Origin: Lachnospiraceae bacterium
GTDB lineage: Bacteria; Bacillota; Clostridia; Lachnospirales; Lachnospiraceae
NCBI GenBank assembly: GCA_003447895.1
Contig: DLYC01000078.1
Location: forward strand, 1 to 6,217
Direction: 5' to 3'
DNA: 6,217 nt
Part shown: piece after piece, positions 1 through 5,938 of the stretch
How positions within the stretch are numbered: position 1 is the stretch's first letter
How the letters are laid out: each line of letters begins with the position of its first letter
Notes under the pieces: model-generated
Databases searched by the model: none
Told to the model about the DNA's origin: nothing
Seen by the model: the letters and a program-made list of their open reading frames with translations, nothing else
Translations under genes and position numbers: made by a program

Positions 1-693
1 AAGCCCCGCGATCCAGCGGCACATCTCTCTCATCTCCTCTTCCGAGTCGTTCTCTCCGGGGATGATCAGGGTTGTCAGCTCCACATGGCAGGACTTCACG
101 GCCCGCTCAATAAATTTCATGACCATGTCCCGGTCTCCGCCGAGCACGTCCCTGTAATATCTGTCGGTAAAGCCCTTCAGGTCGATATTCATCGCATCGA
201 TGCAGGGCAGGATCTCCTCCAGGACCGCGAGTTCCGCCGTCCCGTTGCTCACAAGCACATTCACCATTCCGGCCTCATGGACCAGCTTCGCCGTATCCCG
301 CACGAATTCATAGCCGACCAGGGGTTCATTATAGGTGAAAGCCACGCCGACATTGCCCTTTCCGCGATAGTGGAGGGCTGTCTGCGCGATCTGGGAGGGC
401 TGCACGAGCTCGGCCCGATCCGCGTACCGCATGGCCTCATCAGACCACGAGATGTCACTGTTTTGACAGAAGGGACAGCGAAGGTTGCATCCGTAGCTTC
501 CCACTGACAAAATATAGCTTCCCGGCATGAATCTTCTGAGGGGCTTCTTCTCGATCGGGTCCAGTGCCAACGCGGTCACCCGCCCGTAATTGGAAGCTGT
601 GACGATGCCTCCGGCGCAGATTCTCGCGCCGCAGAATCCGATCTTTCCTTCCTGTAGTTCGCAGTGTCTGAAGCAGACTTCACATCTTGCCAT
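1..693 (-). CDS. amrS: AmmeMemoRadiSam system radical SAM enzyme (partial, C-terminus off the left edge)
   Basis: The frame starts at ATG 693-691, preceded by AGGAGA about 5 nt upstream, and stays open to position 1, giving 231 visible residues. The N-terminus has a Cys-rich segment (C4, C7, H10, C11, C21), which looks like a metal-binding knuckle and is typical of this family. The radical SAM cluster motif CxxxCxxC is C69-C73-C76 within GCNLRCPFCQN, which should bind a [4Fe-4S] cluster that cleaves S-adenosylmethionine. FTYNEP (119-124) and NIDLKGF (169-175) are further marks of the pyruvate-formate-lyase-activase-like AmmeMemoRadiSam group. Family members are usually near 290 residues, so perhaps 60 are missing. 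The gene lies 49 nt after trpA with no visible terminator, so it is probably the last gene of the trp transcript seen here. A TAGAAT hexamer at 706-711 (minus strand) resembles a -10 box but has no matching -35. The substrate of this system is not known to me. A glycyl-radical-enzyme activase is the main alternative, but the AMMECR1 gene at the other end of the window favours amrS. Confidence 0.9.
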   Translation of the reverse strand, partial: MARCEVCFRHCELQEGKIGFCGARICAGGIVTASNYGRVTALALDPIEKKPLRRFMPGSYILSVGSYGCNLRCPFCQNSDISWSDEAMRYADRAELVQPSQIAQTALHYRGKGNVGVAFTYNEPLVGYEFVRDTAKLVHEAGMVNVLVSNGTAELAVLEEILPCIDAMNIDLKGFTDRYYRDVLGGDRDMVMKFIERAVKSCHVELTTLIIPGENDSEEEMREMCRWIAGL

Positions 694-742
694 GACCGTC
701 TCCTGATTCTAAATCGGTTCTTGTGGAATTCTCCCTATGCGC

Positions 743-1516
743 TCACCGGCGGACCGCGTCCTTCATCGACCTGACATAGGCTCCGACATGCGGCGCGGCC
801 TCTCTGCCGTACTTCTCGAGAATCCTGATAATGGCGGAACCCACGATTGCTCCGTCGGAGAGCGCCGCCATTCGGGCCGCCTGCTCCGGCGTCGAGATTC
901 CGAAGCCGATGGCGCAGGGAAGATCTGTGCTCTCCCGGACGACCTTGACGATGGAGGCAAGATCCGTTGTGATCTCGCTCCGCGTTCCGGTGACGCCAAG
1001 GCTCGAGACGATGTAGAGAAAGCCCTCGGCCTCCGAGGCGATCATGGAGATCCGCTTTTCGGAAGTGGGCGCGATCAGAGAGATCAGGTCTACGCCGCAC
1101 TCGCGGCAAATCGGGAGAAACTCCTCTTTCTCCTCAAACGGAAGATCCGGAAGGATCAGTCCGTCGATCCCGATCTCCCGGCAGGTCCGGATAAATTTCT
1201 CCGCCCCATATGAGAATACCACATTGGCGTAGGTCATGAAAACCATCGGCACTGTGACATCCGTCCGAAGTTCCCTCACCAGGTCAAAAATCTGATCCGT
1301 CCTGACGCCTCCCGACAGCGCGCGAAGGTTCGCCGCCTGGATCGTCGGTCCCTCCGCCGTGGGATCCGAGAAGGGAATGCCCAGTTCGATGAGGTCCGCG
1401 CCGTTCGCGGCTGCCGCTCTGACTACTGCTGCCGTCGTCGCAAGATCCGGATCTCCGCAGGTGATAAAAGGAATAAATGCTTTTCCGTTTTCAAAGGCTT
1501 TGTGAATCCTACTCAT
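743..1516 (-). CDS. trpA: Tryptophan synthase alpha chain
   Basis: This 257-residue protein has the full TrpA length. It is a TIM barrel that splits indole-3-glycerol phosphate into indole and glyceraldehyde 3-phosphate, passing indole to TrpB through the alpha2beta2 complex in the cytoplasm. Visible motifs are FITCGDP (17-23), [11 protein letters not shown] (42-52) with the catalytic Glu at 44 (Glu49 in Salmonella), loop 6 GVTGTR (174-179) and the phosphate-binding GFGIS (204-208) and GAIVGSAI (222-229). The second catalytic acid, Asp60 in Salmonella, is Glu55 here (TAEGPTIQ), a conservative change. The start is ATG 1516-1514, because it begins the conserved MSRIHKAF and has GGAGG 6 nt upstream; upstream in-frame starts lie inside trpB. 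The first 8 nt overlap the end of trpB, and the ribosome binding site lies in the trpB coding region, which suggests translational coupling that would keep subunits at equal amounts. Confidence 0.97.
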   Translation of the reverse strand: MSRIHKAFENGKAFIPFITCGDPDLATTAAVVRAAAANGADLIELGIPFSDPTAEGPTIQAANLRALSGGVRTDQIFDLVRELRTDVTVPMVFMTYANVVFSYGAEKFIRTCREIGIDGLILPDLPFEEKEEFLPICRECGVDLISLIAPTSEKRISMIASEAEGFLYIVSSLGVTGTRSEITTDLASIVKVVRESTDLPCAIGFGISTPEQAARMAALSDGAIVGSAIIRILEKYGREAAPHVGAYVRSMKDAVRR

Positions 1517-2693
1517 GGAGGTCCTCCCCTCTGTAGCGGGCGATCGCCGCGCAGTCCTTGTCTCCGCGACCGGAGATCGTGATGACAATGATCTGATCCT
1601 TGGACATAGTCGGGGCGATCTTCATGGCGTGGGCAACCGCGTGGGCCGACTCGATCGCGGGGATGATCCCCTCTGTCCGGGAGAGAAATTCGAAGGCGTT
1701 TACTGCTTCTTCGTCCGTGACCGGCACATATTCCGCCCTTCCTATATCGTGAAGATAGGCGTGCTCAGGGCCGACGCCCGGATAATCGAGTCCCGCCGAG
1801 ATGGAATAGACCGGGGCGATCTGCCCGTCCTCGTCCTGGCAGAAGTAAGATTTCATGCCGTGGAAGATGCCGAGCCTTCCGGTGGCGATCGTCGCGGCCG
1901 TCTCAAAGGTGTCGACGCCTCTTCCGGCCGCCTCGCAGCCGATCAGCCTCACGCCTTCGTCCTCAATAAAGTGGTAGAAGCTTCCGATCGCGTTGGATCC
2001 GCCGCCGACGCAGGCGATGACCGCGTCCGGAAGTCGACCCTCTTTTTCCAGGATCTGCTCTTTGATCTCCCTGGAGATCACCGCCTGGAAATCCCGAACG
2101 ATCGTCGGGAACGGGTGAGGCCCCATGACCGAGCCCAGGCAGTAATGGGTATCGCTGATCCTGGAGGTCCACTCGCGCATCGCCTCGGAGACGGCGTCCT
2201 TGAGCGTCGCGGTTCCCGACTTGACCGGAATGACCTGCGCTCCCAGAAGCCGCATCCTGTACACATTGAGCGCCTGGCGGATCGTGTCCTCTTCGCCCAT
2301 GAAGACAACGCACTCCATGTCCATCAGGGCTGCCGCCGTCGCCGTCGCCACGCCGTGCTGTCCGGCGCCGGTCTCCGCGATGAGGCGCGTCTTTCCCATT
2401 TTCTTTGCCAGAAGGGCCTGCCCGAGCACATTGTTGATCTTGTGCGCCCCGGTGTGGTTGAGGTCCTCCCGCTTTAAGTATATTTTGGCGCCGCCCAGCT
2501 CCCGCGTGAGCTTGGAGGCAAAATACAGCCTCGACGGGCGTCCCGCATAGTTGTTAAACAGCTCCTCCAGTTCCCGGTTAAAGGCCGTATCATTTTTGTA
2601 GGTATTGTACGCCTCTTCCAGTTCGATCACCGCGTTCATCAGTGTCTCGGGAATGTACTGCCCGCCGTGAATTCCAAATCTTCCTCTGCTCAT
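1509..2693 (-). CDS. trpB: Tryptophan synthase beta chain
   Basis: This 394-residue PLP enzyme condenses indole with L-serine to make L-tryptophan, in complex with TrpA. It has the standard length of the TrpB1 type that partners Trp[10 protein letters not shown] (80-88) carries the Schiff-base lysine K85 (K87 in Salmonella). AETGAGQHG (106-114) contains E107, matching catalytic Glu109. GGGSNAIG (230-237) binds the PLP phosphate, and SGRGDKD near the C-terminus holds the pyridine-ring-binding serine. The start is ATG 2693-2691 ([13 protein letters not shown]), with GGAGGG about 5 nt before it. The open frame runs further upstream to 2906 but only into trpF in another frame, with no homology to TrpB. 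It follows trpF after 34 nt and overlaps trpA by 8 nt. No key residue is missing. Confidence 0.98.
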   Translation of the reverse strand: MSRGRFGIHGGQYIPETLMNAVIELEEAYNTYKNDTAFNRELEELFNNYAGRPSRLYFASKLTRELGGAKIYLKREDLNHTGAHKINNVLGQALLAKKMGKTRLIAETGAGQHGVATATAAALMDMECVVFMGEEDTIRQALNVYRMRLLGAQVIPVKSGTATLKDAVSEAMREWTSRISDTHYCLGSVMGPHPFPTIVRDFQAVISREIKEQILEKEGRLPDAVIACVGGGSNAIGSFYHFIEDEGVRLIGCEAAGRGVDTFETAATIATGRLGIFHGMKSYFCQDEDGQIAPVYSISAGLDYPGVGPEHAYLHDIGRAEYVPVTDEEAVNAFEFLSRTEGIIPAIESAHAVAHAMKIAPTMSKDQIIVITISGRGDKDCAAIARYRGEDLHE

Positions 2694-2727
2694 TGTTCCC
2701 TCCGTATCGAAGCGCCCAATTGATCTC

Positions 2728-3411
2728 TCACGCTTCCTTCCCTGCCGCGGCGCTCTGCGCGAAATCCCGCACCGCTCTGACCGCCGCCATGATCTTGTCC
2801 GGATCCTTGACCTTGTCCGTCTCCACGCCTGACGAAATATCCACAATTCCGGGGCCGAGCCTTCGAAGCGCATCCGGGAGATTGTCCGGCGTAAGCCCGC
2901 CCGCAAGAATGAACCCGCGTTTCGGAACGCCTCCCCGGGATCCGGTCACAACGGACCAGTCAAATGCCTCTCCCGTCCCGTATCCGTTGTCCAAAAGCAC
3001 CTCGTCCGCGGCACACTGCCGTGCCTTGTCGAGGTCCTCAGCGTCCCTGACCTTAAAGGCCTTCCAGACTGTGAGCCCCGACTGCTCCTTGATCTTTTTG
3101 ATATAGGCGTTGTCTTCCTGCCCGTGGAGCTGGATCACATCGAGCCCGACAAGCTCCGCGACCTCCATTACTGTGTCCGCCGGCTGGTTGACGAAAACCC
3201 CGACCGCCCGGATTTCGGGCTTTAGCTGCTGCCTCAGGAGCCGGGCGGCAGCCGGTGTGACATTCCGGTGGCTTTTGGGGAAATTCAGGATAAAGCCCGC
3301 GTAGTCCGGCTGTGCCCTGTTGACATACGAGATGTCGCATTCCCTGAACAGGCCGCAGATCTTGATTCCGGGTCCCGCGCTCCCGGCGTCTGTTGTGATT
3401 CTCCCGCTCAT
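2728..3411 (-). CDS. trpF: Phosphoribosylanthranilate isomerase
   Basis: This 227-residue TIM-barrel enzyme converts phosphoribosylanthranilate to CdRP by an Amadori rearrangement, the step between TrpD and TrpC. The catalytic cysteine is C19 in IKICGL (16-21), and the general acid is D141 in LLDNGYGTG (139-147). Other family signs are DYAGFIL (36-42), VIQLHG (92-97), LAGGLTPDN (169-177) and the phosphate-gripping VDISSGVE (190-197). About 15 N-terminal residues before the first strand ([13 protein letters not shown]) are an extra tail, as TrpF usually starts near KICG. I keep ATG 3411-3409 because AAAGGAGGA lies about 9 nt upstream. It is a stand-alone protein, not fused to TrpC as in enterobacteria. 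It sits 46 nt after trpC; that gap can form a small hairpin (CGGGA/TCCCG arms) just after the trpC stop. Confidence 0.97.
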   Translation of the reverse strand: MSGRITTDAGSAGPGIKICGLFRECDISYVNRAQPDYAGFILNFPKSHRNVTPAAARLLRQQLKPEIRAVGVFVNQPADTVMEVAELVGLDVIQLHGQEDNAYIKKIKEQSGLTVWKAFKVRDAEDLDKARQCAADEVLLDNGYGTGEAFDWSVVTGSRGGVPKRGFILAGGLTPDNLPDALRRLGPGIVDISSGVETDKVKDPDKIMAAVRAVRDFAQSAAAGKEA

Positions 3412-3457
3412 CCCACTGCTTCCTCCTTTGGTCCGGGAAAGCGCTTCCGCCTCCCGC

Positions 3458-4249
3458 TCATTCCGCTGCCGTCTCCCACATCGCTCTCAGGAAAGCGCCT
3501 TTGTCCTCTGCCCGCATCAGGGCCTCTCCCACGAGGATCGCGTCCGCCCCCGCCGAGCGGAGCGATGCCGCGTCTTCCGCTGTCTTTACGCCGCTCTCCG
3601 CGACAAACAGGACGTCGTCCGGGATCAGATCCCGAAGCCTGCCCGCGTTCCCAAGATCTACGGAGAAATCCCTGAGATTTCGGTTGTTGACGCCGATCAT
3701 CCTTGCGCCTGCATGCACGGCAGCGGCAATTTCCGCCTGCTCGTGGGTTTCCACCAGGGCGGCCAGCCCCAGCTCTTCACATAGCTCGAGGAAGCTTCTG
3801 ACGGTCTCCGTATCCAGGATCGCGCAGATCAGAAGGACACAGTCGGCGCCCATACACTTGGCCTGGTACAGCTGGTATTCATCCACCACGAAGTCCTTTC
3901 GGATCATAGGCGTCTTTACAAGCGCCCGTATGTCCCGGAAGATCTCGTCTGACCCCAGAAACCACTTGGGCTCTGTGAGACAGGAGATGGCATCCGCGCC
4001 GGACGCCTCATATGAAAGAGCCGCCGCTTTGTAGTCGAAGACCGGGTCGATGAGTCCCTTGGAGGGCGACGCTTTTTTGACCTCGCAGATGATACTCAGG
4101 CCCGGTTTTCCGATTGCCTGATAAAACTTCTCTCCGCCTGCGCGGCCGCCCGCAAGAGCCATTTCCTTCATCTGTTCGGGACGGATCCTTTCCTTGTCCC
4201 TTGTTACGCGTACGCGGGCGTACTCTGCCAGCTGGTTCAGAATTGTCAT
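3458..4249 (-). CDS. trpC: Indole-3-glycerol-phosphate synthase
   Basis: This 263-residue, single-domain TIM-barrel enzyme closes the indole ring, turning CdRP into indole-3-glycerol phosphate with loss of CO2 and water. Its length is normal for the monofunctional form. The catalytic and substrate-binding residues of the family are all present: E56 and K58 in ICEVKKASPSKG (54-65), LTEPKWF (91-97), K118 in IRKDFVVD (116-123), E167 in LVETH (165-169), N188 in IGVNNRNL (185-192), and E218 with SG in VAESGV (216-221). The start is ATG 4249-4247 with AGGAGA 5 nt upstream. Only 10 nt separate it from the trpD stop, and the ribosome binding site sits in and against the end of trpD, so translation is probably coupled to that of trpD. 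No abnormality is seen. Confidence 0.98.
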   Translation of the reverse strand: MTILNQLAEYARVRVTRDKERIRPEQMKEMALAGGRAGGEKFYQAIGKPGLSIICEVKKASPSKGLIDPVFDYKAAALSYEASGADAISCLTEPKWFLGSDEIFRDIRALVKTPMIRKDFVVDEYQLYQAKCMGADCVLLICAILDTETVRSFLELCEELGLAALVETHEQAEIAAAVHAGARMIGVNNRNLRDFSVDLGNAGRLRDLIPDDVLFVAESGVKTAEDAASLRSAGADAILVGEALMRAEDKGAFLRAMWETAAE

Positions 4250-4259
4250 CTGCTTCTCC

Positions 4260-5285
4260 TCACTCCGGTCTGTTGCTCACTTCAATGAGCTTCTCCAGTG
4301 TCCTCATTGCGGCGCCTGAATCGATCAGCTCTGCCGCCAGGGCGATGCCGTCCTTCAGGCTCTCCGCCTTGCCGCCGATATAAAGGGCCGCGCCTGCGTT
4401 CATCAGGACCGCGTCTCTCTTGTGTCCCCTCTCTTCGCCCCGCAGGATCCTTCTTGTGATCTCCGCGTTCTCGGCGGGCGTTCCGCCCTTCAGGTCCTCC
4501 TTCGCGCATCGCTCGATGCCAAAATCCTCAGGCTTTATTACAGTAGAGCGGAACCATCCGTCTCGGATCTCACAGACCTTCGTGGGGGCACTCACGGAGA
4601 TCTCGTCCAGCTTGTCCATTCCGTAGACGACCATCCCGCGCTTAATGCCCAGGTTTACGAGAACCTGCGCCAGGGGTTCCACAAGATAATCGTCATAGAC
4701 ACCCAGAAGCTGCATGGAGGGCGATCCCGGATTGGTCAGGGGGCCCAGAATGTTGAACACAGTCCGAAATCCCAGTTCCCTGCGGATGGCGCCCACATAT
4801 TTCATAGAGGTGTGGTATTTCTGCGCGAAGAAAAAGCACATGCCCACTTCCTCGAGAAGCTCCCGGCATCTGTCCGGGCTCTGGTTTATGTTCACGCCGA
4901 GTGCTTCGAGGCAGTCCGCCGTTCCGCTGTTGGAAGAAGCCGCCCGGTTTCCGTGCTTGGCCACCTTCATGCCGCCTGCCGCCGCGATCAGCGCCGACGT
5001 TGTCGAAATATTGAAACTCTGGGCGTTATCGCCGCCCGTCCCGACGATCTCGAAGAGCTCCATGTCCGTCTCCACCCTGGTCGCATGGTCTCTCATAGCG
5101 GCTGCGCAGCCTGCGATCTCCTCCGTAGTCTCTGCCCTTGCGCTCTTGGTCGACAGCGCCGCGAGAAATGCGGCATTCTGCGTGGCGGTGGTCTGCCCGC
5201 TCATGATTTCGTTCATCACGGTGTAGGCCTCCTTGAAGGTGAGGTCTCTCTTGCTTACGATCTTGACGATTGCTTCTTTGATCAT
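4260..5285 (-). CDS. trpD: Anthranilate phosphoribosyltransferase
   Basis: This 341-residue enzyme transfers the phosphoribosyl group of PRPP to anthranilate, the first step carried out by this cluster. An N-terminal helical domain precedes the phosphoribosyltransferase domain. GTGGD (82-86), [11 protein letters not shown] (92-102), [15 protein letters not shown] (110-124), R169 with [16 protein letters not shown] (171-186) and DKLDEIS (224-230) are the PRPP-, anthranilate- and metal-binding motifs of the family. The start is ATG 5285-5283, with AAAGGAGA about 8 nt upstream. A longer in-frame GTG start at 5354 has no ribosome binding site and adds a non-conserved tail, so I reject it. It is stand-alone rather than a TrpG-TrpD fusion, and it is the first structural gene after the T-box. 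No trpE or trpG precedes it. Confidence 0.98.
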   Translation of the reverse strand: MIKEAIVKIVSKRDLTFKEAYTVMNEIMSGQTTATQNAAFLAALSTKSARAETTEEIAGCAAAMRDHATRVETDMELFEIVGTGGDNAQSFNISTTSALIAAAGGMKVAKHGNRAASSNSGTADCLEALGVNINQSPDRCRELLEEVGMCFFFAQKYHTSMKYVGAIRRELGFRTVFNILGPLTNPGSPSMQLLGVYDDYLVEPLAQVLVNLGIKRGMVVYGMDKLDEISVSAPTKVCEIRDGWFRSTVIKPEDFGIERCAKEDLKGGTPAENAEITRRILRGEERGHKRDAVLMNAGAALYIGGKAESLKDGIALAAELIDSGAAMRTLEKLIEVSNRPE

Positions 5286-5374
5286 GGTTTTGTCTCCTTT
5301 CCTATAGACCGGATAACTGCTGCACTCTCTGTCTGTCAGTAAAGGGACGCTCACTGTCGCGGCGTTCGCCTTAT

Positions 5375-5438
5375 GTGTCCAATATGACTTTCAGGCATCT
5401 GTGAGCAAGCTCCCAATGCCTTCTGTCATATTGTCCAC
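5375..5438 (-). other. 64-nt imperfect hairpin in the trpD 5' leader, function unknown
   Basis: Read on the minus strand, GTGGACAATATGAC (5438-5425) faces GTCATATTGGACAC (5388-5375), matching at 12 of 14 positions. The two mismatches fall together as GA opposite GA, which in RNA could form tandem sheared G-A pairs. Inside follow an AGAA/TGAAA internal loop, GGCAT/ATGCC (5420-5416 with 5398-5394), a short TG/CA step, and GAG-CTTG-CTC closed by a CUUG tetraloop. No T-run follows, so it is not an intrinsic terminator. It lies downstream of the T-box terminator, so it is made only in read-through transcripts, 89 nt before trpD. It could be a processing or stability element, a binding site for a regulator, or a small palindromic repeat. 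An AUG with a 23-codon frame (5442-5371) almost coincides with it but has no ribosome binding site. Confidence 0.7.
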
Positions 5439-5459
5439 GCATGGCTCATTGCTACGCAC

Positions 5460-5498
5460 AAAAAAGTCCCTGACAGAAAGTAAATTTCTGTCAAGGAC
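5460..5498 (-). terminator. Intrinsic attenuation terminator of the T-box
   Basis: On the minus strand GTCCTTGACAGAAA (5498-5485) pairs with TTTCTGTCAGGGAC (5479-5466), a 14-bp stem with one G-U pair and a TTTAC loop, followed directly by six T (5465-5460). It stops transcription when tRNA-Trp is charged. Its 5' arm overlaps the antiterminator. Confidence 0.96.
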
Positions 5499-5572
5499 GA
5501 ATAGATTCATTAAATCCGGGTTCCAACCACCCATCAGATTATAATGCCCGACACTATCCGCGGTGCCACCTT
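5493..5572 (-). promoter_or_regulatory. T-box antiterminator
   Basis: The 5' strand AAGG-TGGCACC-GCG (5572-5559) pairs with CGT-CCTT (5499-5493). AAGG/CCTT makes helix A1, the seven-base bulge TGGCACC binds the tRNA acceptor end, and GCG/CGT makes helix A2. The 3' strand is also the 5' base of the terminator stem, so the two structures exclude each other. Confidence 0.9.
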
Positions 5573-5813
5573 GCATTCACGGTCTCCCGTGCTCTTAGCA
5601 GGATACTGACATATCCCCGGCAGTTAACGTCTGCCTTCGACGTCGCAGAATACTCGGAGCCCGGCCTTTGGCCGAAATCCCCTTTGACTGCGCCCTCGGA
5701 AGTCCATTCAGTGAAATGTCTCACGCTGCGATTCCACCATCCGCAGCTCTCTGGTGTGACAGGGAAGCCACCTACTTACTCTCCCTCAACGGTTTACTTA
5801 TTTAATTTGCTAA

Positions 5814-5842
5814 AGTATTACACGATTTGACCCGCTTGTCAA
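5814..5842 (-). promoter_or_regulatory. Sigma-A-type promoter of the trp operon
   Basis: A perfect -35 TTGACA (5842-5837) is followed after 17 bp by AATACT (5819-5814) as -10, with an upstream TGT that forms an extended -10 (TGn). Transcription should start about 7 nt on, near 5807, just ahead of T-box stem I. Position relative to the T-box and the near-consensus elements support it; no operator is required, since control comes from the leader RNA. Confidence 0.85.
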
Positions 5843-5846
5843 TCCC

Positions 5847-5871
5847 AAAACATCGAACAAACGATAGTTTT
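5847..5871. repeat. AT-rich inverted repeat just upstream of the trp promoter
   Basis: AAAAC-ATCG, six bases AACAAA, then CGAT-A-GTTTT form a 9-bp stem with one bulged base, 4 bp upstream of the -35 box. On the plus strand it ends in a T-run (GTTTTT). On the minus strand it ends in TTTTGGG, so it would be at best a weak terminator behind the AMMECR1 gene. It may instead be an operator, or chance in an AT-rich spacer. The rest of 5843-5938 shows nothing I can name. Confidence 0.35.
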
Positions 5872-5938
5872 TGTCCGCAATATCATTTAGTGGAGCTAAT
5901 CCCCTTCCGCGAAAGATCCGGGCTCACATCCTGATGCC

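Larger units (their letters stand above)
1..5807 (-). other. Predicted transcription unit trpDCFBA-amrS
   Basis: All six genes share one strand. Gaps are 10 nt (trpD-trpC), 46 nt (trpC-trpF), 34 nt (trpF-trpB), an 8-nt overlap (trpB-trpA) and 49 nt (trpA-amrS). No hairpin with a T-run occurs in any of these gaps, and each gene has its own GGAG-type ribosome binding site. The unit starts near 5807 at the T-box promoter; its end lies left of the window. Membership of amrS is inferred from spacing. Confidence 0.75.
5460..5807 (-). promoter_or_regulatory. T-box riboswitch leader sensing uncharged tRNA-Trp
   Basis: The leader has the canonical T-box parts in order. Stem I begins with GAGAGTAAGTAGG (AGTA at 5780-5777). 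It continues with an AGAGAG segment and the distal-loop sequence GGATGGTGGAA (5742-5732) on a CTGCG stem. The specifier loop reads GAA-TGG-A, placing the Trp codon UGG at 5706-5704. Small hairpins for the stem II region follow (GGCC-AAA-GGCC, GGCAG-ACGTTAA-CTGCC, GGATA-TGTCAG-TATCC). Stem III is CACGG-GAGA-CCGTG (5591-5578). The T-box motif AAGGTGGCACCGCGG is at 5572-5558. Its UGGC bulge is complementary to the 3' GCCA of tRNA-Trp, whose discriminator base is G. When uncharged tRNA-Trp binds, the antiterminator forms and the trp genes are transcribed. Specifier and discriminator agree, so the Trp assignment is firm. The 5' end is inferred from the promoter. Confidence 0.96.

Noticed and set aside
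85..507. 140-codon plus-strand open frame
   Set aside because: It is the antisense shadow of amrS, which has clear radical SAM motifs on the minus strand. It shows no recognisable protein family.
1515..2477. 320-codon plus-strand open frame
   Set aside because: It lies wholly antisense to trpB and reflects GC-rich codon use. It has no start context and no family motifs.
5331..5350. GCGTCCCTTTACTGACAGAC, resembling the antiterminator 3' strand (CGTCCCT) and possibly a remnant second T-box
   Set aside because: There is no second T-box motif, specifier or terminator nearby. It pairs worse with AAGG in the real T-box than the adjacent CGTCCTT does.
5286..5354. N-terminal extension of TrpD from a GTG at 5354
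   Set aside because: The extra 23 residues are not part of the family and lack a ribosome binding site, whereas ATG 5285 has AAAGGAGA at good spacing.
5371..5442. 23-codon minus-strand frame with one Trp codon, a possible trp leader peptide
   Set aside because: It has no Shine-Dalgarno, only one Trp codon, and lies after the T-box terminator where ribosome-based attenuation would have no terminator to act on. It coincides with the 64-nt hairpin.
5391..5576. 61-codon minus-strand open frame from the T-box motif through the terminator
   Set aside because: It runs across the T-box motif, the terminator stem and the downstream hairpin, all of which explain the sequence as RNA structure. Its ATG at the T-box has no convincing ribosome binding site.
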